A stretch of DNA of 18,281 nucleotides, taken from Hyphomicrobiales bacterium (GTDB lineage Bacteria; Pseudomonadota; Alphaproteobacteria; Rhizobiales; Devosiaceae). The stretch lies in assembly GCA_027082895.1 (NCBI GenBank), contig JALWTJ010000292.1:1-18281 (forward strand). Direction: 5' to 3'. Positions 1 to 7,254 of the stretch are shown piece by piece. Numbering within the stretch: the first letter of the stretch is position 1; each line of letters begins with the position of its first letter. Both the position numbers and the translations under genes were made by a program. A model generated the notes under the pieces. The model did not search any database and had not been told where the DNA came from. It saw only the letters and a list, made by a program, of their open reading frames with translations.

Positions 1-292
1 GCCGGTATCTGAAGCAGCTGGACCACCGGCACGGAAAATCCAATGATGCGAGGGTGCCTTCGGGAAATTGCGTCCGGGCCGCTGGTGTTGTAGAACCCCG
101 TCTGCGAAGCGGCAGAGGGCCGCAGACCATGATATGGACGGATTTCTTCGATCTTTCCGATTCGGATGCGAATCCGGCTGTAAGAAACCACAAGCTGGTC
201 CGGACGGACCGGATCATGCTGTTGCCCGGCGCAGGATCGCGGGTTCCGGGTGCAGACGGGACCGTCAACGCCTGGAACATGAGAACACCGAG
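1..292. other. Leader region of the GntR gene, no complete gene seen
   Basis: I see no convincing complete gene here. The first 12 bases read Ala-Gly-Ile-stop in plus frame 1 and could be the end of an upstream gene, but three codons prove nothing. Two short inverted repeats stand before the regulator: GATTCG (159-164) with CGAATC (169-174), and GGTCC (197-201) with GGACC (206-210). Either could be an operator for the regulator itself, since GntR-family proteins often bind short palindromes in their own promoter region; this is inference. Confidence 0.3.
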
Positions 293-985
293 ATGCCCAT
301 GAACAAACCCGAATATGGACAGTCCGCCCAGATCCAGCGCCAGCCACTGCACGAAATCGTCGCCGGACGCATTCGGGATCTGATCATCGAAGGCGAACTG
401 GCGCCGGGGGAACAGGTCAACGAAGCACGACTGTGTGCCATTCTGGGCACCTCCCGCACGCCCATACGCGAAGCCATCCGGACACTGGCCGGGGAAGGCC
501 TGATCGTGCTCCGCCCCGGTCGCAGCACCATCGTACGCCAGTTCAGCCGCAACGAAGTACATGACATGCTGGAGGTGATTGCCAAACTGGAATCCCTTGC
601 CGCACGCAAGGCCTGTGAAAAAGCAAGCGACGAGCAGATCGCGGCCATCGTCAAGGCCCACGAGCAGATGATGCACTATTTCGAAGCCCAGGACCGGCTT
701 CCCTATTACAAGCTCAACCAGCAGATTCACTCGACCATCGTCGAAGCAGCGGGCAACAGCGCCCTGGCCGAAGTGCACAGCCTTCTGCAGGCCCGCATGA
801 AACGTATCCGCTATGAGGGGCACAACGGTCCGCAAAGGTGGGAAAGCGCGGCACAGGAGCATGTGCGCATCATTGAAGCCATCATCGCCCGGGATGGCGA
901 TGCCGCCGAAAAAGCAACGCAGGCCCACATCCAGAACACCTGGGAACGCATAAAGGACGATATTCCGGGCGACAAGGAAGCCTGA
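293..985 (+). CDS. GntR family transcriptional regulator, FCD subfamily
   Basis: A DNA-binding regulator of about 230 aa, normal length for the FadR/FCD branch of GntR. Residues about 15-80 form the winged helix-turn-helix: LHEIVAGRIRDLIIEGELAPGEQVNEARL, then the recognition part GTSRTPIREAIRTLAGEGLI and the wing with VLRPGRSTIV. Residues about 90-225 are the all-helical FCD ligand domain, which in this family binds a small carboxylic acid, often through a metal held by Asp and His; candidate residues are in NQQIHSTIVEAAGN and the later EHVRIIEAIIARD and AHIQNTW. Two in-frame ATGs (293 and 299) are possible; purine-rich stretches precede both and I cannot decide. The coding potential upstream to 68 is not protein-like. 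Its target is unknown: the next gene, a transporter, lies over 500 bases away. Confidence 0.88.
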   Translation: MPMNKPEYGQSAQIQRQPLHEIVAGRIRDLIIEGELAPGEQVNEARLCAILGTSRTPIREAIRTLAGEGLIVLRPGRSTIVRQFSRNEVHDMLEVIAKLESLAARKACEKASDEQIAAIVKAHEQMMHYFEAQDRLPYYKLNQQIHSTIVEAAGNSALAEVHSLLQARMKRIRYEGHNGPQRWESAAQEHVRIIEAIIARDGDAAEKATQAHIQNTWERIKDDIPGDKEA

Positions 986-1503
986 AACGCCCGGCAAGGA
1001 CCGTGATGCAGACGGCGGCTTTCCTTCCGGCCCATGGATCGGGACGGGCCCCGGCAGTTCGGGCCGGATTTCGAACACCCCGCTGACAACACGACCGGCC
1101 GCCGCACGCAGCAAGCAGCGATCCGGGCTAGAACTATCGCGCGCGATGCCCATGCGGGAACCATCCGACAGATTGCCGAACAGGCAAGGGGGCAAGGGGG
1201 CATGTGGTCAGACGAACACCAATGGTGCGGTCCCGCGCGGAATGATTGCCCCGATACCTGCCCCATATCCATATACATACCCCATGCCCGACACCTGGGC
1301 CCTGACCGGCGGGCATAGCATCCCCTGCGCCCTGCCCGTGCTGCCCCTGCTGCCTCTGCCGGTACACCCCACCTCACATGCGCCGCTTCCTACCCGCCCC
1401 ACACGCACCTGCCATACCCCACTTCCTGCCATCCATGGCAGCACTTGCTGGTACCATGGTAGCATGATATGAAACGCCACCTGTCCCATGGTGGAGCCCG
1501 AAA
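986..1503. other. Long C-rich intergenic region with a transporter promoter at its end
   Basis: No believable gene on either strand; the open frames here are low-complexity products of base composition. From about 1256 to 1420 the plus strand is strongly C-rich with many CCCC and CTGCC runs, and GGCAAGGGGGCAAGGGGGCA occurs just before (about 1188-1203). An inverted pair CCGGC/GCCGG near 1055-1075 could act as a weak terminator for the regulator gene. Three CCATGG sites lie within the last 70 bases. The only functional signal I support is the promoter at 1445-1473. Confidence 0.4.
1445..1473 (+). promoter_or_regulatory. Candidate sigma-70 promoter of the EamA transporter gene
   Basis: TTGCTG (1445-1450), a 17-base spacer and TATGAA (1468-1473) give a reasonable housekeeping promoter. 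Transcription would start near 1480, leaving a leader of about 24 bases with GGTGGAG (1490-1496) seven bases before the ATG at 1504. Confidence 0.45.
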
Positions 1504-2508
1504 ATGTCCAGATCCTCCCAGCACAAATTCCCCCCGGCCACACCTTCCCGGGATTTGATTCCCGAACCAGAATCCCCCCGGCCGGCACTCGCCCGGCCAG
1601 GATTGTTCCGACCGCAACATGCCCTCACGGCACATTCAAAAGCTGTCCTGTGGGCCCTGTCGGCCACCGCGCTCTATGCCGTTTCCGCTGCCATGAGCAA
1701 GCTTGCCCTTCAACAGTTCAACGTTCTGCAAGTCCTGTTCGTACGCCAGCTTATCGTCCTGCTGCTGGTTCTCCCCGCCCTTGTCCGCACGCCCGATCTC
1801 ATCCGCAGGCTCCACCTGCCCCGGCTGCACGCCCTGCGGCTGGCCGGAGCGTTTCTAGCCCTTTCCTGCGGCATGTGGGCCATCGCCCTGCTTCCCCTGA
1901 CCACTGCCATCGTGCTGGGTTTTTCCCGGGCACTTTTCGTACCCCTGCTGGCCGCGCGGTTCCTTGCAGAACCCCTGACCGGGCGCCGCTTCGCATCACT
2001 CATCATCGGTTTTGCTGGTGTGCTGATTGTCCTGCGCCCGCACATGGCAGGTTTTGCCAGCACCGCCATTCTGGTACCCCTGCTCGGAGCAGCCGGCGCC
2101 GCCATTGCCACCATCAGCGTAAGACGGCTCTCCCAGACCCATGACAGCCAGACCCTTCTGACCTGTCAGGCCCTGTTCATCGGCCTGCTGTCGGGCATCC
2201 CCATGTTCGGACTCTGGAAAAACCCCGACGCAGCTTCCCTTCTGCTCCTGCTGGCGATCGGACTTGTTTCCACCGCCGGACAATGGATGGGCATCAGGGC
2301 TCTCCGGGCCGGAGATGCCGGCCTCGTGGCCGGTCTGGACTACCTCTCCCTCGTCCACGCGGCCATTCTCGGGCTTGTCTTCTTTTCCGAAATTCCCGAC
2401 CCGCTCACCCTTGCCGGCGCTGCGATCATCATCGCATCTGCCACCATCCTGTCACGAACGGGCACCTGGAATCAACTGAAGGAAAATGGTAGCGGGAGAG
2501 GGACTTGA
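1504..2508 (+). CDS. DMT superfamily (EamA) transporter
   Basis: An inner-membrane permease of the drug/metabolite transporter superfamily, 334 aa. Ten hydrophobic segments fall into two EamA repeats, the first about residues 45-180 (from KAVLWALSATALYAVSAAMSK) and the second about 190-325 (ending in LAGAAIIIASATIL). The first 44 residues are Pro/Arg-rich and unusual for the family, but no later Met exists before the first membrane segment and GGTGGAG supports the start at 1504. The substrate cannot be told from sequence; relatives export metabolites or amino acids. The last seven codons and the TGA stop (2506-2508) lie inside the 46-bp tRNA-Met fragment that marks the left end of the element, so before integration this gene must have overlapped the tRNA gene on the opposite strand. 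Confidence 0.9.
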   Translation: MSRSSQHKFPPATPSRDLIPEPESPRPALARPGLFRPQHALTAHSKAVLWALSATALYAVSAAMSKLALQQFNVLQVLFVRQLIVLLLVLPALVRTPDLIRRLHLPRLHALRLAGAFLALSCGMWAIALLPLTTAIVLGFSRALFVPLLAARFLAEPLTGRRFASLIIGFAGVLIVLRPHMAGFASTAILVPLLGAAGAAIATISVRRLSQTHDSQTLLTCQALFIGLLSGIPMFGLWKNPDAASLLLLLAIGLVSTAGQWMGIRALRAGDAGLVAGLDYLSLVHAAILGLVFFSEIPDPLTLAGAAIIIASATILSRTGTWNQLKENGSGRGT

Positions 2509-2532
2509 ACCCCCGACACGCGGATTATGATT
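2487..2532 (-). repeat. Left attachment site: 3' fragment of tRNA-Met
   Basis: A 46-bp exact copy of the tRNA-Met 3' part, from the anticodon loop through the T arm to CCA, read on the minus strand. The match to 10354-10399 stops sharply at 2533 (T against C at 10400), and the 5' half of the tRNA is absent. This is the host's original 3' end, displaced when the element brought its own copy. It also holds the last codons and stop of the EamA gene on the plus strand. Confidence 0.93.
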
Positions 2533-2664
2533 TTGCCTTACAATCCATACACCTGATTTCAGGACCGCTCATCTCGTCGCATTAGAGACTGAAATCATTT
2601 CATTTTTCGCGTGGCAGGTCGCTTCAGCCCATCTCGCACCATTTCATTCAAGCAAGCTGCTCTT

Positions 2665-2682
2665 GCTACCCGAGCGATACCC
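2665..2682 (+). repeat. Candidate integrase arm site, left copy
   Basis: GCTACCCGAGCGATACCC, identical to 10268-10285 and matching 10091-10108 in both seven-base halves (GCTACCC-N4-GATACCC). It lies 132 bases inside the left attachment core. Position on both sides of the core and identical orientation in the excised circle fit arm-type binding sites of a tyrosine integrase; function is inferred. Confidence 0.5.
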
Positions 2683-2751
2683 AAGGGCACCGAAGACCAC
2701 ACGGGTATCTCAGTTCAGAACAGATCGGTTCAAATCTCCACGCACCATCTA

Positions 2752-2790
2752 GGGTTGTCCCTGACGAGGTGCGCCTGTCCGTCTTATTGT
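2752..2790 (+). promoter_or_regulatory. Element-type promoter before the integrase gene
   Basis: GGGTTGTCCCTGAC (2752-2765), 16 bases, TCTTAT (2782-2787). The same block with 15-16 base spacing is found at 8403-8438 (plus) and 7529-7564 (minus). CTGACG could act as -35 and TATTGT (2785-2790) as -10 at 18 bases. The start of transcription would then fall almost exactly on the integrase ATG at 2797, giving a leaderless or nearly leaderless message. Confidence 0.4.
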
Positions 2791-2796
2791 CGGCGT

Positions 2797-3996
2797 ATGA
2801 AACAGAAACTCACCTCCAAATTCATCGAGACCCGAAAACCCGATCCCAAGAAGCGGATCGACTTTCGCGATACGATTGTGCCGGGCCTTGTGCTGCGCGT
2901 CAGCACCTCCGGCACCAAGACCTTCAGCTTTCACAAGCGCATCGACGGGAAGATGAAGCGACTGACCATCGGGCGGTTTGGCCCATTCACATTGACGCAA
3001 GCGCGGGACCGGGCACGACGAATTCTCTACGAAGTCGAAACGGGTCGATTTGAGGCCAGTACGGGCATCGAAATCGAAGCAAAACCGACGTTGGGCGAAG
3101 TGATACCCGACTACATGGAAAAACACGCCAAGGCCCACAACCGCGACTGGAAAAACAAGGCGCGCCTGCTTGGCAAATTCACCACCCTGCACGGCAAGCG
3201 GATCGACGAGATCAAACGCGCTGACGTGGTGAAAGCCTGCGATGCGATCCACAAGTCTACGCCGGTCAGCGCGAACCGCGCGCTGGCCCACCTCAAGCAT
3301 CTGATGGGCTGGTGCGTCGAGCGCGGTATGATCGATGCCTCCCCCATCGCCGGGATGAAACCACTGTCGAAGGAACATCCGCGCGAGCGCGTGCTGTTTG
3401 ACGACGAACTGGGTGCGCTGTGGGCAGCCTGTGACGCCGAAGGCTACCCGTTCGGGGATTGCATAAAGCTGCTGATCCTCAGCGGCCAGAGACGCGCCGA
3501 GGTCGCCGAGATGCGTTGGTCGGAACTCGACCTCGAAAAACGCCTTTGGACCCTGCCTTCGCAGCGCGCCAAGAACGGCAGGCAGCACACCGTGCCGATC
3601 ACCGACGTAATGCTGGAGGTGCTGCGCAAGGTGCCAAGGTTCCTTGGTTCGGATTACGTGTTCACGACCACCGGGAAAACGCCAGTTTCCGGTTTTGGGC
3701 GATTGAAAGAACGCCTCGACAAGGTGCTGCCCGAAGGCACCGAGCGGTGGACAATTCACGACCTGCGCCGCACCATGTCCACCAACATGGCAATGCTGGG
3801 CGTCCCTCAACCCGTCACAGAGGCGCTGTTGAACCACAGGACGGGTGTGGTCTCAGGCGTGGCTGCCGTCTACAATGTCTATTCATACGCCGAGGAGAAG
3901 CGCGAAGCTTTGGGCATATGGTCCGAACACGTGATGAAACTGGTCAGGTCGAAAAATGGCACCTCCGAAACCAAAATTGCGCAAGCGTCAAGTTGA
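2797..3996 (+). CDS. int: Tyrosine-type site-specific integrase (P4/DUF4102 type)
   Basis: Catalyses integration and excision of the element by recombination at the tRNA-Met core. 399 aa, normal for this class. Residues 1-90 match the N-terminal DUF4102 arm-binding fold (KFIETRKPDPKKRIDFRDTIVPGLVLRVSTSGTKTFSF), about 95-185 the core-binding SAM-like domain, about 195-385 the catalytic domain. Catalytic residues seen: R232 in SGQRRAEV, K259 in AKNGRQ, H321 and R324 in HDLRR, H347 in LLNHRTG, and the nucleophile Y364 in YSYAEEKREAL. I chose ATG 2797 because the protein then begins as family members do; a GTG at 2611 would add 62 atypical residues. It ends 41 bases inside the next gene. It sits at the element end away from the restored tRNA gene. 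Confidence 0.95.
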   Translation: MKQKLTSKFIETRKPDPKKRIDFRDTIVPGLVLRVSTSGTKTFSFHKRIDGKMKRLTIGRFGPFTLTQARDRARRILYEVETGRFEASTGIEIEAKPTLGEVIPDYMEKHAKAHNRDWKNKARLLGKFTTLHGKRIDEIKRADVVKACDAIHKSTPVSANRALAHLKHLMGWCVERGMIDASPIAGMKPLSKEHPRERVLFDDELGALWAACDAEGYPFGDCIKLLILSGQRRAEVAEMRWSELDLEKRLWTLPSQRAKNGRQHTVPITDVMLEVLRKVPRFLGSDYVFTTTGKTPVSGFGRLKERLDKVLPEGTERWTIHDLRRTMSTNMAMLGVPQPVTEALLNHRTGVVSGVAAVYNVYSYAEEKREALGIWSEHVMKLVRSKNGTSETKIAQASS

Positions 3997-4501
3997 CCTG
4001 CTGCTTATGAGCATTATTCGCGCCCACGAGCACCCTGATAGAAAAAGCGAGACGGAGCGTCTGGCAATTGCGCGTGAGGCGCTGTTCGGCCACAAGCGCG
4101 GACCTGGGCGGACAGAATACTATGACGATTTGGCAATTTTCAAAATCCTCGACGAAGTCCGAAAGCGCGAACTCGATGGTCTGCGCCATGCCATCGCGAA
4201 AATAAATGAAAAGTTACAAACACCCGAATGGGAGGCTGAAATCGCCCGTGACCCCATGAAGGTTCGCGCGGCCGCAAGGCATTTCGCGGAATTCGCCGCC
4301 AAAAGTGACAACGTGAGCGAAGACGCCGTTGAACACCGTCTGCGCAGGAAGGTCCGCGAACAGTTGACCACCCGCGAAATGGGTGAACTTGAGGCGCTCT
4401 TCGATCCCGAAGCACCTCACACACGGACCATCATCACCGTTCTAGAATTGCTCGGAACCCTCGGTGTGCAGTCTGAAACGATCTGGGGCGAAAACACCTG
4501 A
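3956..4501 (+). CDS. Unrecognised 181-aa protein overlapping the integrase gene
   Basis: Starts at ATG 3956 within the last 41 bases of the integrase gene, in a different frame, and runs for 181 aa. I do not recognise a family. The protein is soluble, highly charged and probably mostly helical, with a basic start (MAPPKPKLRKRQ), a central stretch of alternating Arg/Glu (LDEVRKRELDGLRHAIAKINEKLQ), and a more hydrophobic end (TIITVLELLGTLGV). No membrane segment, signal peptide or cysteine cluster is seen. The overlap suggests translation coupled to the integrase, so a role in recombination direction or element control is possible but only inferred. Purine-rich GGTCGAAAA lies before the start. 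Codon use looks like the integrase. Confidence 0.7.
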   Translation: MAPPKPKLRKRQVDLLLMSIIRAHEHPDRKSETERLAIAREALFGHKRGPGRTEYYDDLAIFKILDEVRKRELDGLRHAIAKINEKLQTPEWEAEIARDPMKVRAAARHFAEFAAKSDNVSEDAVEHRLRRKVREQLTTREMGELEALFDPEAPHTRTIITVLELLGTLGVQSETIWGENT

Positions 4502-4597
4502 TTTGTGTCCCGCGACCGTAGCTTACTCCCCTGCTAATCTGTGCTTGCACGTGAAGAAATGAGGCCGGCCTCTTCATCCAACCGATGGAGGACCATC

Positions 4598-4822
4598 ATG
4601 AAAATCAAAGACGGTCGCAAGACCTTGGCCACGCGCGACGACCTGAAGCGCTTTGGCATCTATGTGAGCAACACGACCCTGCTGCGATGGGAGGCCCGAG
4701 GGCGCTTCCCTCGACGCATCAGGATGGCCGGGACAAGCGTTGCGTGGTTCCTGTCCGAAATCGAGGACTGGCTCGCTGAACGCGCCGCCGAGCGTGCCCG
4801 CACACATTACGCCGAATACTGA
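4598..4822 (+). CDS. AlpA-family regulator / excisionase-like HTH protein
   Basis: A 74-aa DNA-binding protein. Residues 8-60 carry a MerR/AlpA-type helix-turn-helix: TLATRDDLKRFGIYVSNTTLLRWEARGRFPRRIRMAGTSVAWFLSEIEDWLAERAAER. The W-E-x-x-G-x-F-P-R-R and the W-F-x-S-E-I-E-D-W-L ending are typical of AlpA and related excisionases. ATG 4598 is chosen because GGAGG (4587-4591) stands six bases before it; the upstream extension to 4541 lacks this. In satellites such as P4 and Gram-negative PICIs, AlpA proteins switch on integrase or excision and replication genes; the same role here is inferred from homology and from its place before the primase gene. The ribosome site and following bases (GGAGGACCATCATG) closely resemble those of the gene at 8469. 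Confidence 0.85.
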   Translation: MKIKDGRKTLATRDDLKRFGIYVSNTTLLRWEARGRFPRRIRMAGTSVAWFLSEIEDWLAERAAERARTHYAEY

Positions 4823-4892
4823 TCGGCCTTTTCCACATGACAACCGCCACAGGCTAAGCGCGCCGGTTCGCGCGCGACTGGTGGTGCGAAAA

Positions 4893-5864
4893 ATGAAAGC
4901 TAAAACCATGAGACGACACAAGAAAAGAACCGAGTATCCGGCCCTGATAACCGAAGGCGCGCCCGGGCGTGCCGTGCTACAAGACCAGTACGATTTCCTC
5001 TGCGATCTCTGGCACGCACCTGCGATGGCGGGCCCCGACATATTCGGGAACCTGTGTTTCCGCCGCAAAGGCACCACCAAGATGATCGACAAATTCGTCG
5101 TCATGCACGGGGAAATCAATATCGACCGGCTTCTTCGCCGGTATGACCGGCACCGCTTCGACCAGTATTTCAGCCCAAATGTCTATGCACGGCCCAGCAG
5201 GAAAGTGAGGGCCGTGCAGATTTCGACCCTCGGCTGGTGTGACGTGGACGAAGCCGATCCCTTCGCCTTCGACCCGAAACCGTCCGTGGTTTGGCAGACC
5301 TCGCCAGGACGCACACAGGCCCTTTGGTTCTGGGACCGCCCGCACACGCCCACGCAGGCGTCGGCTTTTTCGAAGGCGCTCACTTATCGGCATGGCGGCG
5401 ACAAGGGCGGCAGCGCACCAAACAAGTTGCTACGGTTGCCGGGTTCGTTCAACCACAAGCCGGGGTATGACACGCCGTTCATTCCGCTGGTCCATTTCGA
5501 TCCGCGACCGATTAAAGTCCGTCCCCAGCTTCTCACGGAGCAAGATGGAAGCCACGGGGCAGAACCCCAAGCTTTGGACATGAACCCCCACGCGCATGAT
5601 CGCCTCGCGGTCTGGAAAAAATACCGGTCCAAGCTTGGTGTATCGACGAGCCACCTGATCCGGCACAACCGGGTTTTGGCACCTGATCGATCCAATCGGA
5701 TATTCGCAATGGTTGCGGGCCTTCACGAGGCCGGGGCCACACTCGACGAGATCGCGAGCGTGATTTGGTCCAGTCCGTATTTTCGAGACAAGTACGGAGA
5801 CGACGAGGAGGCGCTGGAAACCGAGGTGTCGCGGATTATCGCGAAGGTGGAGGCTGGGAAATGA
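4893..5864 (+). CDS. RepB/PrimPol-like replication primase
   Basis: 323 aa, resembling primases of the archaeo-eukaryotic (AEP) fold found in RepB-type plasmid and island replication modules. Seen motifs: the metal-binding acidic pair D117 and D119 in LGWCDVDEADPF, then WQTSPGRTQALWFWDRP (about 134-150), and D170 with NKLLRLPGSFNHKPGY (177-192), where R181, N187 and K189 fit the nucleotide-binding part of the family. The C-terminal third (about 250-323) is helical and may contact helicase or DNA. Start uncertain: ATG 4893 and ATG 4908 are both possible without a clear ribosome site; the frame is open to 4740 but overlaps the AlpA gene there. Its TGA overlaps the ATG of the ATPase gene by four bases, so both are made together as a primase-helicase pair. 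Confidence 0.8.
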   Translation: MKAKTMRRHKKRTEYPALITEGAPGRAVLQDQYDFLCDLWHAPAMAGPDIFGNLCFRRKGTTKMIDKFVVMHGEINIDRLLRRYDRHRFDQYFSPNVYARPSRKVRAVQISTLGWCDVDEADPFAFDPKPSVVWQTSPGRTQALWFWDRPHTPTQASAFSKALTYRHGGDKGGSAPNKLLRLPGSFNHKPGYDTPFIPLVHFDPRPIKVRPQLLTEQDGSHGAEPQALDMNPHAHDRLAVWKKYRSKLGVSTSHLIRHNRVLAPDRSNRIFAMVAGLHEAGATLDEIASVIWSSPYFRDKYGDDEEALETEVSRIIAKVEAGK

Positions 5865-6877
5865 CTGCGCATGGCAAGAGGCGTCGCCAGAACGCAAAGG
5901 CCACACCATGTCTACCGAAACAGCGGAGCCGCACCGCAAAGCTATCGCGTGTGGCATCTGCAGGGGACGCGATTTCAACGATTACGGCAAAGGCGCTTCA
6001 ATCCAAAGAGTTTCGGCCGCTGCGATATGCGGTTGACGGCTACCTTGCCGAGGGTCTCACCTTGCTGGCTGGCAAACCGAAAATCGGGAAGTCGTGGATG
6101 GCACTGGATTTCGCAATGGCGGTCGCCACCGGGGACGTTGCTCTGGGAAGCGTGAATTGTCGCCGAGGCCCTGTCCTATACTGCGCGCTGGAGGACAACC
6201 ATCGTCGCCTGAAACGTCGCATGAGCCAGCTTTACGGTGATGTCGAGCACTGGCCGCCAAGGTTACACTTCGCAACGGAGGTCAGGGGCTTGGGTGACGG
6301 GCTTGTTGACGATTTGCGCGGCTGGATCGAGGATCATCGCCCAAAACTCGTCATCATCGACACCTTCGCTGGCGTGCGCCCTCGGTCCAGGCGAGAGGGC
6401 TATGATGCTGATTACGCGGCTCTGTCGCCCTTGCAGGAAATGGCAGGGCAAATGGGCGTGGCAATCCTCGTGATCCATCACTTGCGAAAAATGCAGGGTG
6501 ATGATCCGTTCGACATGATTTCCGGTACAACAGGGCTAACGGGCGCGGTCGATACCGCCTTTGTTCTAGCCCGAGGCAAGCAGGGCGTGACTCTATACGG
6601 ACGGGGCCGTGAAATCGAAGAGATGGAGCAAGCCGTCGAGTTTGTCGGCGGAATGTGGAAGGTGCTAGGCGATGCTGTTGAAGTTCGGCGGTCGGTAGAG
6701 CGCAGCGCAATCCTAGAGGTCTTAGAGGGTGTTGATGAGCCGATGGGCCCCAAAGAAATCGCGGGCGCCTTGGGATGGAAAACGGATAACGTCAAGCAAC
6801 TGCTGTTCAAGATGCACAAGGACGGCGAAATCAAGAAGCAGGGGCGCGGTCGATATTGCGCTGCTGATGAAATGTGA
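5861..6877 (+). CDS. RepA-like RecA-fold ATPase (AAA_25), probable replicative helicase
   Basis: 338 aa. The ATPase core has Walker A GKPKIGKS (71-78), a second acidic site in YCALEDN (107-113), Walker B KLVIIDTF with D167, and the sensor-like HHLRK (206-210), matching the AAA_25/RSF1010 RepA group of hexameric DNA helicases. Residues about 275-338 look like a winged helix (RSAILEVLEGVDEPMGPKEIAGALGWKTDNVKQLLFKMHKDGEIKKQGRGRYC). The first 45 residues are basic and disordered. ATG 5861 overlaps the primase stop (ATGA), which fixes the start; the frame is open to 5765 but that part reads poorly. With the primase it would let the element replicate on its own after excision. The repeat cluster directly after the stop is the best candidate for its origin. 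Confidence 0.87.
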   Translation: MTAHGKRRRQNAKATPCLPKQRSRTAKLSRVASAGDAISTITAKALQSKEFRPLRYAVDGYLAEGLTLLAGKPKIGKSWMALDFAMAVATGDVALGSVNCRRGPVLYCALEDNHRRLKRRMSQLYGDVEHWPPRLHFATEVRGLGDGLVDDLRGWIEDHRPKLVIIDTFAGVRPRSRREGYDADYAALSPLQEMAGQMGVAILVIHHLRKMQGDDPFDMISGTTGLTGAVDTAFVLARGKQGVTLYGRGREIEEMEQAVEFVGGMWKVLGDAVEVRRSVERSAILEVLEGVDEPMGPKEIAGALGWKTDNVKQLLFKMHKDGEIKKQGRGRYCAADEM

Positions 6878-7254
6878 CGAACCCGGTAACCTCGGTAACT
6901 TGATAACCTACGGACACGGCCAAAGTTATCGGGTTACCGAAGTTATCGATAGTTGCCGGTTTCACGGCTAGGGGCCAAGAACCTCGGTAGTCGATATGAC
7001 TCCCTGTCTGCCCGCAGAGCGCGAGCCGTCGAAAAAACGCCTCCCCCATACCCCTGTGGTCGCCCTGTGACAGCGCCGCCGGGACGTTGGACAGGACGCC
7101 CCGGAGTGACACGCGGACTATGTATCAGTCTGTCGGATGCGAGCCGGACCCGACTAGCTGAACCTTTTCAAGCGGTCCGCATTCGTGCAGGAATTCCGCG
7201 TACCGCGCCGGGTTCCACTCGGGTGGCAATCTGCTTGAGCAGGCGTTCTCGCGA
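6878..7254. other. Region after repA holding a repeat cluster; no supported gene
   Basis: 377 bases between the ATPase stop and the end of the minus-strand gene at 7255. The first 75 bases hold the GGTAAC/GATAAC cluster listed separately. The rest has no convincing gene. A minus-strand frame without Met start (about 7253-7125) can be read as LPPEWNPARYAEFLHECGPLEKVQLVGSGSHPTD, which looks protein-like and might be a fragment, but nothing supports expression. Confidence 0.4.
6883..6948. repeat. GGTAAC/GATAAC inverted repeat cluster, candidate replication origin
   Basis: Six bases after the repA stop. The left arm (6883-6908) holds GGTAAC, GGTAAC and GATAAC in one direction; the right arm (6924-6947) holds GTTATC, GTTACC and GTTATC, the same units in reverse order. 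The arms pair almost base for base as a long imperfect hairpin around a centre near 6909-6923. Repeated short units beside a rep gene are the classic form of iteron origins; a strong hairpin could also stop transcription. Function is inferred. Confidence 0.5.

Larger units (their letters stand above)
2533..2796. other. Left arm of the element, between attachment site and integrase
   Basis: A 264-base stretch without a convincing gene; it can be read in frame with the integrase from a GTG at 2611, but that extension does not look like protein. It holds one bipartite arm-type motif (2665-2682) and the element-type promoter block (2752-2790). GGGTATC at 2703-2709 is a lone inverted copy of half the arm motif. 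Confidence 0.5.

Noticed and set aside
2611..2796. GTG-started N-terminal extension of the integrase (62 aa)
   Set aside because: Residues do not resemble the family, no ribosome site is present, and the region holds the arm motif and promoter block.
2749..3837. Long minus-strand frame opposite the integrase (362 aa)
   Set aside because: Antisense shadow of a well-supported integrase gene; no domain recognised.
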